From contig NZ_VULO01000013.1 in assembly GCF_009696615.1 (NCBI RefSeq), positions 19,645 to 83,644 on the forward strand: 64,000 nt of DNA. Direction: 5' to 3'. Source of the DNA: Scrofimicrobium canadense. Its GTDB lineage: Bacteria > Actinomycetota > Actinomycetes > Actinomycetales > Actinomycetaceae. Positions 36,940 to 46,676 of the stretch are shown here, one piece after another (the stretch's first letter is position 1; every line of letters starts with the position of its first letter). The translations under genes were made by a program, and so were the position numbers. The notes beneath the pieces were generated by a model, which saw only the letters and a program-made list of their open reading frames with translations, was not told where the DNA came from and searched no databases.

Positions 36940-39288
36940 ATGAGACTGGTTCCACGCTGGTCGTCAATCGCGACGATCGCGTCAGCATCCGCACTATCAC
37001 TTGGGGCATTGAGCACAGCAGCTTTTGCCGCCACAGCCTACGAGAATGAAATAGAAGACCCAACAGAGACTTCAAGCCAATCTGGGGAGTCGTCCCCTAT
37101 GTCGGGCGATGTACCAGCCGTCGATGAAATCAGCCAACAGTCCGGTGTTGTGCCCCAGAGTCATGTGGTAGATCCCAAGCAGAAAATTGCGCCGGCGGAC
37201 ATTGTCGAACTCAACTTGTTGAACGTCAACGACTTTCACGGACGAATTGATGGTGAGCTATCAGATGATAATACCTCACTAATCAAGAGCTCAACTGTAG
37301 ATTTTGCGTGGACCATTGAGCAATTGCGCGCCGAATACGGGGCGTCCAATACTGCATTTTTGTCGGCCGGTGACAATGTTGGTGCGTCGCTTTTCGCATC
37401 GTCCATAGATAAAGATGTCCCCACCATTAAACTACTCAACATACTAGGACTGCAGGCCAGTGCCATCGGAAACCATGAGTTTGACGGTGGCTGGGAAGAC
37501 GTGCGGCGAATCCAAAATCTCATGGACGCACCCATTCTTGGGGCAAATGTGTACGAGGCGGGAAGTGATGTTCCTGCTCTTCCAGAATACACGGTGCTAG
37601 ACGTTGCAGGTTTGCGTGTAGGCGTCATCGGTGCCGTCACCCAGGAAACACCATCACTGGTCAACCCAGCCATGATTGCGGGACTTGAGTTCCGCGATCT
37701 GGTCGATGCCGTCAATCGGGTTGCTCAGCAGCTAGAAGCGGATGATCGTGCCGACATCATTGTTGCTGAGTACCACGATGGCGCTGCGGAAGGCAGTAGC
37801 GAGTCAAATCCTGAAGCGCAGGTAGCAGCATCGGAAACCTTCGCGCGAATCGTCAACGATACTTCGTCCAATGTCGACGTAATCTTCACAGGCCACACCC
37901 ATAAGGAATACGCATGGGCAGTCCCAGTACCTGGAAGTACCGATGCAATGCGACCGATTGTCCAAACGGGCTCATATGGTGAATACATCGGCCAGGTGGT
38001 TCTGTCTGTCAACGCGCAGACTCACGAGGTTGAGGCATTTGACGCACGGAACGTGTCTGTAGCAGCAATGGTGGGGGAGACCCCTATGGCTACGTTGCGG
38101 GAAAACTCGGTGGTTGAACAGGCTTACCAAGTTATTCTTGCCGCCCTTGTCAAAGCTGATGATGAAGGAAATCGCCCCACCGGTCTCTTAGGTGCCCCCA
38201 TTACAAGGGGCTACCCAGAAGGCGGATATTGGCTTCCATTTGAAGAATCTGGTGATAGCAGGGCAGAAGCATCCGCCTTGGGAACACTGGTTGCTGATTC
38301 CCTGCGGGACTCACTCAATGGTCTTGAATCTGCTCCCGATTTGGGCGTGGTAAACCCGGGTGGCTTACGCACAGATCTTGTACCGAATGACGACGGTGTA
38401 ATCACAGTGGCTCAAGCACGTGCGGTCTTACCGTTCAATAACGAGCTCTCTATCGCTTCGCTGACCGGTGAACAACTCATCACCATGCTGGAACAACAAT
38501 GGCAGAGGAACGCAGATGGAAGCCTTCCTAGCCGCCCATATTTGCAGTTGGGTCTTTCTGACAACGTTTCATACACCTATTCAGAAATCGTTGATCCCGG
38601 ATATGACGACGGTCGCACGGTCGGTGTCATCAACTCATTGACCATCAACGGACATCCTGTTGATCCCGAGCAGACCTACAGGGTGGGAACATTTGCATTC
38701 CTTGCAGCTGGAGGCGACAATTTCCGGGTATTCAATGAAGCTTCATCAGTCCTCAACACGGGGTTCTTGGATTGGGAAAGTTGGTTGGCCTACCTAGCTT
38801 CCACTTCGAAGACCTCGCCGATTGAGCCAGATTTCGCCCGGCAAGGAGTAGAAACCGAAGGGCTGACCGACACGGTATGGACGGCAGGAGAGACCCGTAC
38901 GGTGACGTTTTCACGAATGAACATATTCTCTTATGGCGCTCCTGAGAATACTGAAGCCGTACTAAACCTTGGGGATACTGAAATTGCTACTGCTCCTGTG
39001 GTTGAGGGGAGCGTAAGTTTCGAGTTTAAAGTTCCTGATGATTTAGAGGGTGAAGTCGAACTCTGGGCAGAAGTTAATCCCTCTGGAACGAGGGTGTCTG
39101 TGCCAGTCAATGTGGTGACTCCAGCAACTGAACCCGCAATTACCGTTACGGCAGCAAAGGCTGGAAACAAGGAAAAGGGTAAGAACCTTGCTGCAACTGG
39201 AGCATCTGTAGCCATGATGCTTGTCCTAGCTGGCGGTGTCGGTGCAGGTGGCTATCTGTTGGTGCGTCGTTCACACACCATCTCATAG
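36940..39288 (+). CDS. Secreted 5'-nucleotidase/UshA-like phosphoesterase with LAATG anchor
   Basis: 782 residues: signal peptide ending near STAAFAATA, a metallophosphoesterase domain with ELNLLNVNDFHGRIDGE, LSAGDNVGAS, AIGNHEFDGG and FTGHTHKEY metal motifs, then the 5'-nucleotidase C-terminal domain (GDSRAEASALGTLVADSL, LGVVNPGGLRTDL, FAFLAAGGDNFRVF). The tail carries LAATG at 39187-39201, a hydrophobic helix and RRS, so it is probably anchored in the wall. It should release phosphate and nucleosides from external nucleotides. The ATG at 36940 follows AGGTGA; a GTG at 36931 is possible. Confidence 0.93.
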   Translation: MRLVPRWSSIATIASASALSLGALSTAAFAATAYENEIEDPTETSSQSGESSPMSGDVPAVDEISQQSGVVPQSHVVDPKQKIAPADIVELNLLNVNDFHGRIDGELSDDNTSLIKSSTVDFAWTIEQLRAEYGASNTAFLSAGDNVGASLFASSIDKDVPTIKLLNILGLQASAIGNHEFDGGWEDVRRIQNLMDAPILGANVYEAGSDVPALPEYTVLDVAGLRVGVIGAVTQETPSLVNPAMIAGLEFRDLVDAVNRVAQQLEADDRADIIVAEYHDGAAEGSSESNPEAQVAASETFARIVNDTSSNVDVIFTGHTHKEYAWAVPVPGSTDAMRPIVQTGSYGEYIGQVVLSVNAQTHEVEAFDARNVSVAAMVGETPMATLRENSVVEQAYQVILAALVKADDEGNRPTGLLGAPITRGYPEGGYWLPFEESGDSRAEASALGTLVADSLRDSLNGLESAPDLGVVNPGGLRTDLVPNDDGVITVAQARAVLPFNNELSIASLTGEQLITMLEQQWQRNADGSLPSRPYLQLGLSDNVSYTYSEIVDPGYDDGRTVGVINSLTINGHPVDPEQTYRVGTFAFLAAGGDNFRVFNEASSVLNTGFLDWESWLAYLASTSKTSPIEPDFARQGVETEGLTDTVWTAGETRTVTFSRMNIFSYGAPENTEAVLNLGDTEIATAPVVEGSVSFEFKVPDDLEGEVELWAEVNPSGTRVSVPVNVVTPATEPAITVTAAKAGNKEKGKNLAATGASVAMMLVLAGGVGAGGYLLVRRSHTIS

Positions 39289-39305
39289 AACTCACTACGT
39301 AAGGA

Positions 39306-39334
39306 GGGAGGTGGACTCGTCGGCCCGCCTCCCT
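39306..39334. terminator. Bidirectional hairpin between convergent genes
   Basis: GGGAGGTGG pairs with CCGCCTCCC around a nine-to-ten-base loop and is followed by TTTT on the plus strand. It separates the nucleotidase gene from the HAD phosphatase gene on the other strand. Confidence 0.65.
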
Positions 39335-39335
39335 T

Positions 39336-40151
39336 TTATGACGGGTCCAAAAGATTCTCAAGGTATACTGCCACACCTGCATTGGCGCAGCTGGTAGTTG
39401 TGGAGTTAGCTAAGGTCCGTAGCTCAGGGACAGCATTGCTTACTGCAACGCCGTGACCTGCCGCCTCCAGAAGTGGAATGTCATTATGTTGGTCACCGAA
39501 AGCCAGAGTTTCTTCTTTGCTGGTGTTGGTGTGCTTCTGCAGGGCTCGCACGGCTGTGCCTTTAGTTATCCCGTAGGGTGTGATGTCAGCCATTCCTTCC
39601 GCAGAGAATGTCGCTTCAAACTGGTGTCCATAGTCGGTGCGCACAATATCAATGGCATGGCTCAAGGCGTCTAGTGATCCACCAATGGTGATCTTGTTGA
39701 TGCTGTGATCGGGGCTAAGTATTGGGGGAATAGCTTTGATTTCTGCCTTGTTTACAGCCTTTTCAAACACCGCAATTCGGCCCTCGGGAGCATTTGTGTA
39801 GACGATTCCGTCGGCAAGCATCAGAACCTCGATACCTATGGAATTGAGAACCGGGAGAAGATTTGCAGTGGCATCGATATCCACGAAATGCTGATCCAGG
39901 ATGGTCCTGTCCCATGCTTGGATTGTTTTCGCACCATTGAACCCGGAGATATATAGCCCATCTAGTTCCAGGCCGTCCCTCTTCACAATTGAACGCAGAT
40001 TTGAGGGGGCCCGCCCAGAAATAATCGCAACAGTGGCACCACGACGGCGAACTTGGCTAAAGGTCTCGCGTATCGAGGAAGGAATCGCGGTGGTGAGTCC
40101 CTCGCTGAGAGTTCCATCAAAATCGGTAGCAATCAGGGAAAAAGGAAACAT
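39336..40151 (-). CDS. HAD-family Cof-type hydrolase
   Basis: 271 residues with the HAD catalytic DFDGTL (nucleophile Asp in IATDFDGTLSEG), Ser/Thr motif IISGR, Lys motif and the metal-binding GDQHNDIPLLEAAGHGVAV. Cof-type enzymes dephosphorylate sugar phosphates or FMN-like compounds, with broad specificity. Convergent with the nucleotidase gene. Confidence 0.9.
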   Translation of the reverse strand: MFPFSLIATDFDGTLSEGLTTAIPSSIRETFSQVRRRGATVAIISGRAPSNLRSIVKRDGLELDGLYISGFNGAKTIQAWDRTILDQHFVDIDATANLLPVLNSIGIEVLMLADGIVYTNAPEGRIAVFEKAVNKAEIKAIPPILSPDHSINKITIGGSLDALSHAIDIVRTDYGHQFEATFSAEGMADITPYGITKGTAVRALQKHTNTSKEETLAFGDQHNDIPLLEAAGHGVAVSNAVPELRTLANSTTTSCANAGVAVYLENLLDPS

Positions 40152-40280
40152 CCCCTCAGTCTATTGGCACCGCTACTGATTGCAGATCCATCTCAACCTG
40201 CGTCCAGTGTGACGTGTTTGTCTCGCCGGGCATGCGCATCAAGATAGTACGGGGCAGAATATGGATAGGGAGGCGATGAT

Positions 40281-41258
40281 ATGTGCACGCGCATTGTGTA
40301 TCACGGTGTAGAACAGCGGTATTTGACCGCTCGCTCGATGGATTGGAACGATAATCCTGACGCGCAGTTATGGATATTTCCGCGTGGAATGGAACGCAGT
40401 AGCGTCCAGGGTCCCGATGGCTTTACGTGGACATCACGGTTTGGCTCAGTTATCGCCTCGGCATACGGAATCTGCACTACCGATGGCATGAATGAAGCGG
40501 GATTGACAGCCAACGCTCTGTGGCTTGCTGAATCGGAGTATCCGACGCCTACTGATACTCGGCCGCATATGACTTTAGCAATTTGGGCCCAGTACTTTCT
40601 CGACAATTTCGGTACAGTAGCCGAAGCCGTTGAGGAGGCGAGAAAAGAACGCTTCATCATCACCACGCTTCAGGTACCGGGGCAGGATCGTTTGGCGACG
40701 TTGCATTTAGCGCTCTCCGACGGTACTGGGGATTCAGCCATCTTGGAATACCTCGAAGGCAAACTGACCATTCACCATTCTCGCGACTACAAGGTTATGA
40801 CGAACTCGCCTCCTTTTGACCAACAACTCGCAATCAACACGTATTGGGATGGGATCGGCGGTACAGTCATGCTGCCAGGTACAAACCGAGCCGCCGATAG
40901 GTATGTGCGGGGCTGTTTTTACGTCGATGCAGTACCCAAATTTGCCGACCAGGTGAACGCTGCAGCAGCTACCTTTAGCGTCATACGCAATACGTCCGTT
41001 CCATTCGGGATATCGACGCCAGGTCAGCCGAATATTTCATCGACGTGGTGGCGCTCGGTATGTGATCACAAGGAACGCCGCTACTATTTCGAATCTGTAC
41101 TGGCGCCAGCGGTCTTATGGATTGACTTCGATACTGTGGACTTTTCTTCAGATCAGCCGTCGCGCTGTCTACCACTGGGACAGCGTATGACATGGCTGTC
41201 AGGAGGTCCAGCACTCGAATCCTTCGAAATCGCAGAGCCCTTTGCCTTTGCACAATAG
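40281..41258 (+). CDS. Linear amide C-N hydrolase, bile-salt-hydrolase/choloylglycine-type
   Basis: 325 residues of the Ntn-hydrolase (CBAH) family. Cys2 becomes the N-terminal nucleophile after Met removal; Arg18, Asp21, Asn175 (MTNSP) and Arg207 (NRAADRY) occupy the usual active-site positions, and GMNEAGL is present. Members are bile salt hydrolases, penicillin V acylases or acyl-homoserine-lactone acylases; sequence alone does not separate them. GGGAGG lies eleven bases before the ATG. No signal peptide, so it acts in the cytosol. Confidence 0.9.
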   Translation: MCTRIVYHGVEQRYLTARSMDWNDNPDAQLWIFPRGMERSSVQGPDGFTWTSRFGSVIASAYGICTTDGMNEAGLTANALWLAESEYPTPTDTRPHMTLAIWAQYFLDNFGTVAEAVEEARKERFIITTLQVPGQDRLATLHLALSDGTGDSAILEYLEGKLTIHHSRDYKVMTNSPPFDQQLAINTYWDGIGGTVMLPGTNRAADRYVRGCFYVDAVPKFADQVNAAAATFSVIRNTSVPFGISTPGQPNISSTWWRSVCDHKERRYYFESVLAPAVLWIDFDTVDFSSDQPSRCLPLGQRMTWLSGGPALESFEIAEPFAFAQ

Positions 41259-41304
41259 GACCGTGGAAGCCCAGATACGTCGAGCGATCTGGGCTGTACT
41301 CAAC

Positions 41305-42249
41305 TTAGATGCGCGTGACTGTATTACGCAAAGGGCTATCTTCAATGAGTGCGCGGATATTATCCTCCAGTAGCTCTTTCACTCCGCGGGGGCGCCCGCC
41401 TGCTGCGTGCGGAGTAATCATGACATTGGGCATATCCCACAGGGGAGAATCGACAGGAAGCGGTTCAGGGTCAGTGACGTCGAGTGCCGCACCGCCAAGA
41501 GTTCCTTCCCTCAATGAATCTACCAAGGCATCGTGGTCAACCGTCCGGCCACGCCCGACATTGATAAGCCACGCATGGTGAGGTAACGCCTCGAGAATGT
41601 CGGCGTTCAATGCTTTCACAGTATTTGGAGTGTCAGGCAGAATCATCACCAACACATCTGCGGAAGGAAGAATTGAGGGAAGAGACTCAGCAGTTTTTAC
41701 TGCCACGCCATTTTCAACCCTAGTTGAAGTGGCTATACCGGTGACTTTTGCTCCCAGGTTGAGGAGATAGTCACCAAGGGTTCTGCCGATACTTCCATAT
41801 CCCCAGATCACCACATGTGCATTTTTTAAGGTGGTGAAACGGCCAGGATATGGCTCGGGCAAGTTGCCGCCAAGTTCATCTGCCCAACGGTGTCCGATTT
41901 GTGCCCTCACCAAGAGATTGATACTCCTTGCAGCGGCAAGGATTAGTGCCAGTGAGTGTTCTGCGACCGTTTCATCGTGTAAGCCCCGACCTGAACATAT
42001 CGCCACATCCGCCCCAAAACCGGCTTTTTCCACCACGTCGGTTCCCGCTGTCAATGTTTGTACCAAACGAATGTGGGGTAGCTCGGTGGGAAGCTGTGCA
42101 ATGCGGTCGGCAGGTACATCCCATATAACAATCGCATCGGCATCCCTATGTTCTTGCGGAATGGGTGCCGTTGGGTTGAAAGTGACTATGTGACAGTTGG
42201 TGAAACTGGGAATGTCCGTGACCGTTTGAGGAATGAGAACTTTGACCAT
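41305..42249 (-). CDS. D-2-hydroxyacid dehydrogenase
   Basis: 314 residues with a Rossmann motif GYGSIGRTLGDYLL and the catalytic Arg/Glu/His set (INVGRGRTVDHDALVDSL, ALDVTDPEPLP, MITPHAAGG). These NAD(P)-dependent enzymes reduce 2-keto acids or hydroxypyruvate; the substrate is not resolved. It is divergent from the ABC importer operon and shares the 168-base gap with it. Confidence 0.88.
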   Translation of the reverse strand: MVKVLIPQTVTDIPSFTNCHIVTFNPTAPIPQEHRDADAIVIWDVPADRIAQLPTELPHIRLVQTLTAGTDVVEKAGFGADVAICSGRGLHDETVAEHSLALILAAARSINLLVRAQIGHRWADELGGNLPEPYPGRFTTLKNAHVVIWGYGSIGRTLGDYLLNLGAKVTGIATSTRVENGVAVKTAESLPSILPSADVLVMILPDTPNTVKALNADILEALPHHAWLINVGRGRTVDHDALVDSLREGTLGGAALDVTDPEPLPVDSPLWDMPNVMITPHAAGGRPRGVKELLEDNIRALIEDSPLRNTVTRI

Positions 42250-42417
42250 GATGAGTGAATCCTCTCTGAACCGGAATCGTCCGTCTTTTCCAAGAGGGAC
42301 GCAAATCGCACAGTAAACAGTGTAATGAGTAAAACCCTCCTCGAGTTGAATCCGATGCTAGTTTGGGGGAATCACACCATGTCGAAAAGTAGAGCAAAAG
42401 GATATAGGCGGATCACT

Positions 42418-43170
42418 ATGGGGCGCGATGCAGACAATGTTCTGGTGCGAGTAGAGAATGTATCGAAGTATTTTGGTAGCTTTCAAGCACTTGATGACGT
42501 AAGCCTTGATGTAAACCGGGGGGAAGTAGTCGTTATCATCGGCCCTTCAGGATCAGGGAAGTCTACTCTGTGTCGGGCAATAAACCGTCTGGAAACCATA
42601 GACTCTGGTGTCATTTCTATTGACGGAGAGCCGTTGCCTGCGGAAGGAAAAGCGCTGGCTGATCTGCGGGCCGAAGTGGGCATGGTCTTTCAGTCGTTTA
42701 ACCTTTTTTCCCATAAGACCATCCTCGATAATGTCACTTTGGGACCGATTAAAGTGAAGAAAATGAAGCCCGCGGAGGCCCAGGAGCTTGCACGCGGGTT
42801 ACTGGCGAGGGTTGGACTTGCTGACCAAGCAGAGAAGTTTCCAGCTCAACTATCTGGGGGACAGCAGCAACGTGCAGCCATCGCACGGGCTCTAGCGATG
42901 GAACCTAAAGTCATGCTCTTCGATGAGCCGACATCGGCATTGGACCCGGAAATGATCACCGAGGTTCTTGATGTGATGGAGAGCCTTGCCCGCGGCGGTA
43001 TGACAATGATTGTTGTCACTCATGAGATGGGTTTCGCGAAGAAAGCAGCCGATTCAGTGGCATTCATGGCGGATGGGAAAATTCTTGAGCGACAGAGTCC
43101 CGAAGACTTTTTCGCGCACCCACACACTGAGCGTGCACGCGATTTTCTGAACAAGATTCTCACTCACTGA
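42418..43170 (+). CDS. gluA: Glutamate/polar amino-acid ABC transporter ATPase
   Basis: 250 residues with the GlnQ/GluA pattern: Walker [11 protein letters not shown]-loop [10 protein letters not shown], signature LSGGQQQR, Walker [13 protein letters not shown] and H-loop VVTHEMGF. Energises the importer below. Start ATG at 42418 follows AGGCGG; in-frame ATGs lie upstream. First gene of a run ATPase-amidotransferase-SBP-permease-permease; the symbol follows the Corynebacterium gluABCD precedent and is a likely match rather than proven. Confidence 0.88.
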   Translation: MGRDADNVLVRVENVSKYFGSFQALDDVSLDVNRGEVVVIIGPSGSGKSTLCRAINRLETIDSGVISIDGEPLPAEGKALADLRAEVGMVFQSFNLFSHKTILDNVTLGPIKVKKMKPAEAQELARGLLARVGLADQAEKFPAQLSGGQQQRAAIARALAMEPKVMLFDEPTSALDPEMITEVLDVMESLARGGMTMIVVTHEMGFAKKAADSVAFMADGKILERQSPEDFFAHPHTERARDFLNKILTH

Positions 43171-43179
43171 GATGGAGGC

Positions 43180-44022
43180 TTGTCCCGCATCTCGGACTTC
43201 GACGAGAAAGACTCACGTGCAGAAGCTAAGTTCGAGACCATGGTTGCACAGCGAATTTCCAGGCCGACACTACTCGTGTCCGGGGTATCGGAAAACCGCT
43301 CGGCAAATCCGCGAGAAACCGAACTCACGAGACGCCTTGTAGGAAGAGTCCTGCAAGTAGCCAATGACTCATGGAACGTTGTGGTCAGCTGGGCTGAAAA
43401 AGACGGAGTTGATGGAGTCTTGGCTCATCTTGACGATGCTGATGCTGTAGTTGTGTTGGGTGGTCCGGATATAGCACCTGAGCACTACCAGGGAACCTCA
43501 CCGTATCCTCATGAAGATTCCCACTATCCAGTGAGTGATAATGCCCAGCTGGCACTAGTGCGCACCTCTATTGAACGTGACATTCCCATTATGGGAATCT
43601 GTCGAGGCTTACAGGTTATGAACGTGGCCTTAGGGGGATCCTTGATTCAACACTTAGACAGTGGTGGGCATATGAATCCTCGCCTCCTAGAGAGTTTTTC
43701 TTTTGCCAGGCACGAAGTTACTTTTGATTCCTCTGTGGCACTCGGGGCGGCATTACGGGAAGCGTCCGGTTCTGATCGTGCAACCATTCATAGTGCTCAC
43801 CATCAGGCAATTGGAACCTTGGCGGACTCCCTTGTTGTAGCTGCCCGCAGTGACGACGGAATAATTGAGGCCATACAGCACCGCAGCGCTGCGGCTGTTG
43901 CTGTTCAATGGCACCCAGAAGACCCTGATGCAGATGACACGATTCTTCGTGCTCTATTGGTTTATCTAGGTCAGGGTTGTTGTATGTGTATGTCAAACTC
44001 CCGCATGCTTGCAGTTGCCTGA
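43180..44022 (+). CDS. Class I glutamine amidotransferase-like (peptidase C26) hydrolase
   Basis: 280 residues. The nucleophile elbow is MGICRGLQVMN and the catalytic His-Glu is in QWHPEDPD; GGPDIAPEHYQG is typical. C26 members such as PuuD hydrolyse gamma-glutamyl linkages. The TTG at 43180 sits just after GGAGG, close spacing, so translation could begin downstream (ATG at 43240). It lies inside a glutamate-type importer operon, between ATPase and binding protein, which suggests a gamma-glutamyl substrate feeding that importer. That link is inference. Confidence 0.85.
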   Translation: MSRISDFDEKDSRAEAKFETMVAQRISRPTLLVSGVSENRSANPRETELTRRLVGRVLQVANDSWNVVVSWAEKDGVDGVLAHLDDADAVVVLGGPDIAPEHYQGTSPYPHEDSHYPVSDNAQLALVRTSIERDIPIMGICRGLQVMNVALGGSLIQHLDSGGHMNPRLLESFSFARHEVTFDSSVALGAALREASGSDRATIHSAHHQAIGTLADSLVVAARSDDGIIEAIQHRSAAAVAVQWHPEDPDADDTILRALLVYLGQGCCMCMSNSRMLAVA

Positions 44023-44135
44023 TCTTCACATATCTGGTTTCCGCATTCGGGGCCAGACGTGGAGCACAGTCTATGTTCGGCCTGGGGGAAGCCAACTCGC
44101 ATTAAACGAATAATCTCTACCCTTAGGAGAAAATC

Positions 44136-45131
44136 ATGAAACCAATCGTGAAACATGGACGTGTAAAGTTGCTTAGTGCCCTCACAGTCGCCGTATTTGC
44201 CGGAGCCCTGACGATGACAGCATGTTCATCAGGTACGGATGCTCCAACCAGTGCAACCGCTTCAGGCGGAGATACACAAACCAGCAGCGGAGAAGGCTTT
44301 ACGAGTGGAGACGAGGCGTACGATTCTCTTGTCAATGCGGGACCGGTAGCCGACGATGCCACTATCGCCGCGAGTGAGTGGGCCACAAAGATAAAGGAAT
44401 CAGGTGTTCTTCGTGTAGGCGGCACTGAAACATCTGAACTCTTCTCTCACCTGGATCCAGCTACAGGTGTCGTCACTGGCTTTGACGCGGGTTTATCACA
44501 GCTCTTGGCCCGATATATTCTTGGCGATGCATCGAAGATTGATCTGACTCAGGTCAGTGTCGATACACGCGAAGAGCTCTTAGTCAATGGTCAAGTAGAC
44601 GTAGTCTTTGCTACATACTCCATTACACCTGAGCGTCTGGAACGCATAGACTTTGCTGGACCTTATTACTCTTCGGCCGCAGCCATCTTGGTCAAGAAAG
44701 ACAACGAGGACATCAAAGGGCTTGAGGACCTGGCAGGCAAGAATGTTGCCACTCAAGCGGGATCCACTGGGGTCACCACTATTGAGACTTTTGCGCCCGA
44801 AGCTGCTATTGTTGCTCTTCCCGATCATGCTCAGGCAGTCCAGGCCGTCCAACAGGGGCGTGCTGATGCTTATGTTGTCGATCAAACCTTACTTCTCAAT
44901 GCCGTCGTCCAAAATGACGATTTAAAAGTTGTTGGAGAGCCTTTCGGCGACGAAGACCTTTACGGAATTGGTATCCAGTCGGACACGGATGGTGCGGAAT
45001 TTGTCAATGAATGGTTGCAGAAGGTGGTCGACGACGGAAGCTGGTTGAAGCTTTGGCAGCTCACCATCGGTGATCGTACTGGTGTGCTGTCTGAGCCAAC
45101 ACCTCCAGTCATCGGTGCTCAGAGTAAATAA
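44136..45131 (+). CDS. gluB: Glutamate-type ABC substrate-binding lipoprotein
   Basis: 331 residues: lipobox MTACSSG (Cys near residue 29), a Ser/Thr-rich linker, then a type II periplasmic-binding fold (LRVGGTETSELFSHLDPATGVVTGFDAGLSQLLARYILG; RLERIDFAGPYYSSAAAILVKKD; GVTTIETFAP). The ERIDFAGPYY motif is typical of glutamate/glutamine binders. AGGAG precedes the ATG. Confidence 0.9.
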   Translation: MKPIVKHGRVKLLSALTVAVFAGALTMTACSSGTDAPTSATASGGDTQTSSGEGFTSGDEAYDSLVNAGPVADDATIAASEWATKIKESGVLRVGGTETSELFSHLDPATGVVTGFDAGLSQLLARYILGDASKIDLTQVSVDTREELLVNGQVDVVFATYSITPERLERIDFAGPYYSSAAAILVKKDNEDIKGLEDLAGKNVATQAGSTGVTTIETFAPEAAIVALPDHAQAVQAVQQGRADAYVVDQTLLLNAVVQNDDLKVVGEPFGDEDLYGIGIQSDTDGAEFVNEWLQKVVDDGSWLKLWQLTIGDRTGVLSEPTPPVIGAQSK

Positions 45132-45172
45132 CAGGTAATGTAGCCCAATCACACCATGGAAGCGGTGATGCA

Positions 45173-45814
45173 ATGAGTCTGTGGGAGTACCGAGACCAGT
45201 TTCTCTCGGGTTTAGGAGTTACGGTTGAGCTCACTGCTTTTGCCTTCCTAGGGGCAGTGCTGATTGGTACTTTCATGGCGACGTGCAGAATCAGCCCGAT
45301 TGCGCCATTGCGCGTGGTCGGGCTGGTGTACGTTGAAATCTTCCGCAATGTTCCTCTCATGAGCCTCATCATCGTTGTCGTGTACGCACTGCCTGAGATC
45401 GGAATTGTCTGGAGCTACAAGACATGTGTCATTGTCGCTATGCTCCTCGTAGGCGGTTCATTTCTGTGCGAGGCGATTAGAAGCGGAGTGGCAGGTGTCC
45501 CTGCGGGCCAGATAGAAGCAGCACGGTCACTGGGCATGACTTTTTATGGGGTGATGTCCAATGTGGTTCTACCACAAGCCTTTCGTTCCATGGTGCAGCC
45601 GATGGTGACCGTCTTTATCGGTATTCTTCTCAGTTCGTCTCTCGCTGGAGTGGTCGGTGTCAATGACCTCACGGCCACCGTTTCCTATATCAACAACCGT
45701 GAAGCCAAGGGCCTTCTAACTTTCATGGTTGCAGCGGTTGTTTACCTGATTCTGTCACTTTTGGCGGGCTTGGTGGGGGACCGGCTTGAACGCAGATTGC
45801 GGGTGTTGCGATGA
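45173..45814 (+). CDS. gluC: Amino-acid ABC transporter permease
   Basis: 213 residues, His/Glu/polar amino-acid permease type, with EIFRNVPLMSLIIVV and the EAA loop SGVAGVPAGQIEAARSLGMTFYGVMSNVVLPQAFR. Four bases overlap the next permease (ATGA), so the two are translated together. Confidence 0.93.
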   Translation: MSLWEYRDQFLSGLGVTVELTAFAFLGAVLIGTFMATCRISPIAPLRVVGLVYVEIFRNVPLMSLIIVVVYALPEIGIVWSYKTCVIVAMLLVGGSFLCEAIRSGVAGVPAGQIEAARSLGMTFYGVMSNVVLPQAFRSMVQPMVTVFIGILLSSSLAGVVGVNDLTATVSYINNREAKGLLTFMVAAVVYLILSLLAGLVGDRLERRLRVLR

Positions 45815-46653
45815 CGGCGACTGTACTTTTTGACGCACCGGGGCCCAAAGCACAACGCCGTATACGGGTACTGACAGTTCTCTCATCTGTGGCGATTGTT
45901 GCTTTGATTGCGTATGCTATCTATCTTTTTGGTGCGAATGGACAACTGGCCCCCGATAAGTGGGACGAGTTCACTCAGTGGCCTATTATCCGTTTTCTTC
46001 TGGGTGGGTTAGGTCATACGCTTCTTGCCGCTTCGGTAGCAGCAGCAATAGCGCTGCCGCTGGGCTTGTTGTTGGCATTGGCACGCCTCAGCACTCTTAA
46101 ACCACTTCACTGGCTTGGAGTGACGCTCGTCGAGTTCTTTCGCTCCATTCCGCTTCTGCTTCTTATCTACATTTTCTTCATTGCGCTACCCAAATATGGG
46201 ATTAACCCTGATCTTTTTTGGAAACTCGTGATTCCTATCGGATTGTGCTCCGGTGCGACCATCGCCGAAGTCTTTAGAGCTGGAGTATTGGCTTTGCCCA
46301 AGGGGCAGAGTGAAGCAGCTGAGGCGATTGGTATGACTCGCGCTCAAACATTCCGTTATGTTGTATTTCCTCAAGCGGTCCGCTTAGTACTACCGTCTCT
46401 TTTGGCTCAAGTAGTCATTCTTCTCAAAGACACGACCTTAGGTTACGTAGTAAGCTACTCTGAACTGCAATTCAGCGCAAAAGTTCTTGTGTCATCAACC
46501 GGAAACTTGATTCAAACGTACTTGGTTGTGACTGTCGTGTACATTCTGGTCAACCTTGCGATTTCCCGTACTGCCGAGCTATGGAGTAGACGTCAGGAAC
46601 GCCGGTATCTTAAAGCGGGCCAAGGATTGCCACTCGAGGCAACAACTCAATAA
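45811..46653 (+). CDS. gluD: Amino-acid ABC transporter permease
   Basis: 280 residues, second permease of the pair, with EFFRSIPLLLLIYI and the EAA loop AGVLALPKGQSEAAEAIGMTRAQTFRYVVFPQAVR, plus an extra N-terminal helix. Together with the ATPase and lipoprotein it completes a GluABCD-like importer. Confidence 0.93.
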   Translation: MTATVLFDAPGPKAQRRIRVLTVLSSVAIVALIAYAIYLFGANGQLAPDKWDEFTQWPIIRFLLGGLGHTLLAASVAAAIALPLGLLLALARLSTLKPLHWLGVTLVEFFRSIPLLLLIYIFFIALPKYGINPDLFWKLVIPIGLCSGATIAEVFRAGVLALPKGQSEAAEAIGMTRAQTFRYVVFPQAVRLVLPSLLAQVVILLKDTTLGYVVSYSELQFSAKVLVSSTGNLIQTYLVVTVVYILVNLAISRTAELWSRRQERRYLKAGQGLPLEATTQ

Positions 46654-46676
46654 ATGATATTTTCCTTTTGACTCCG

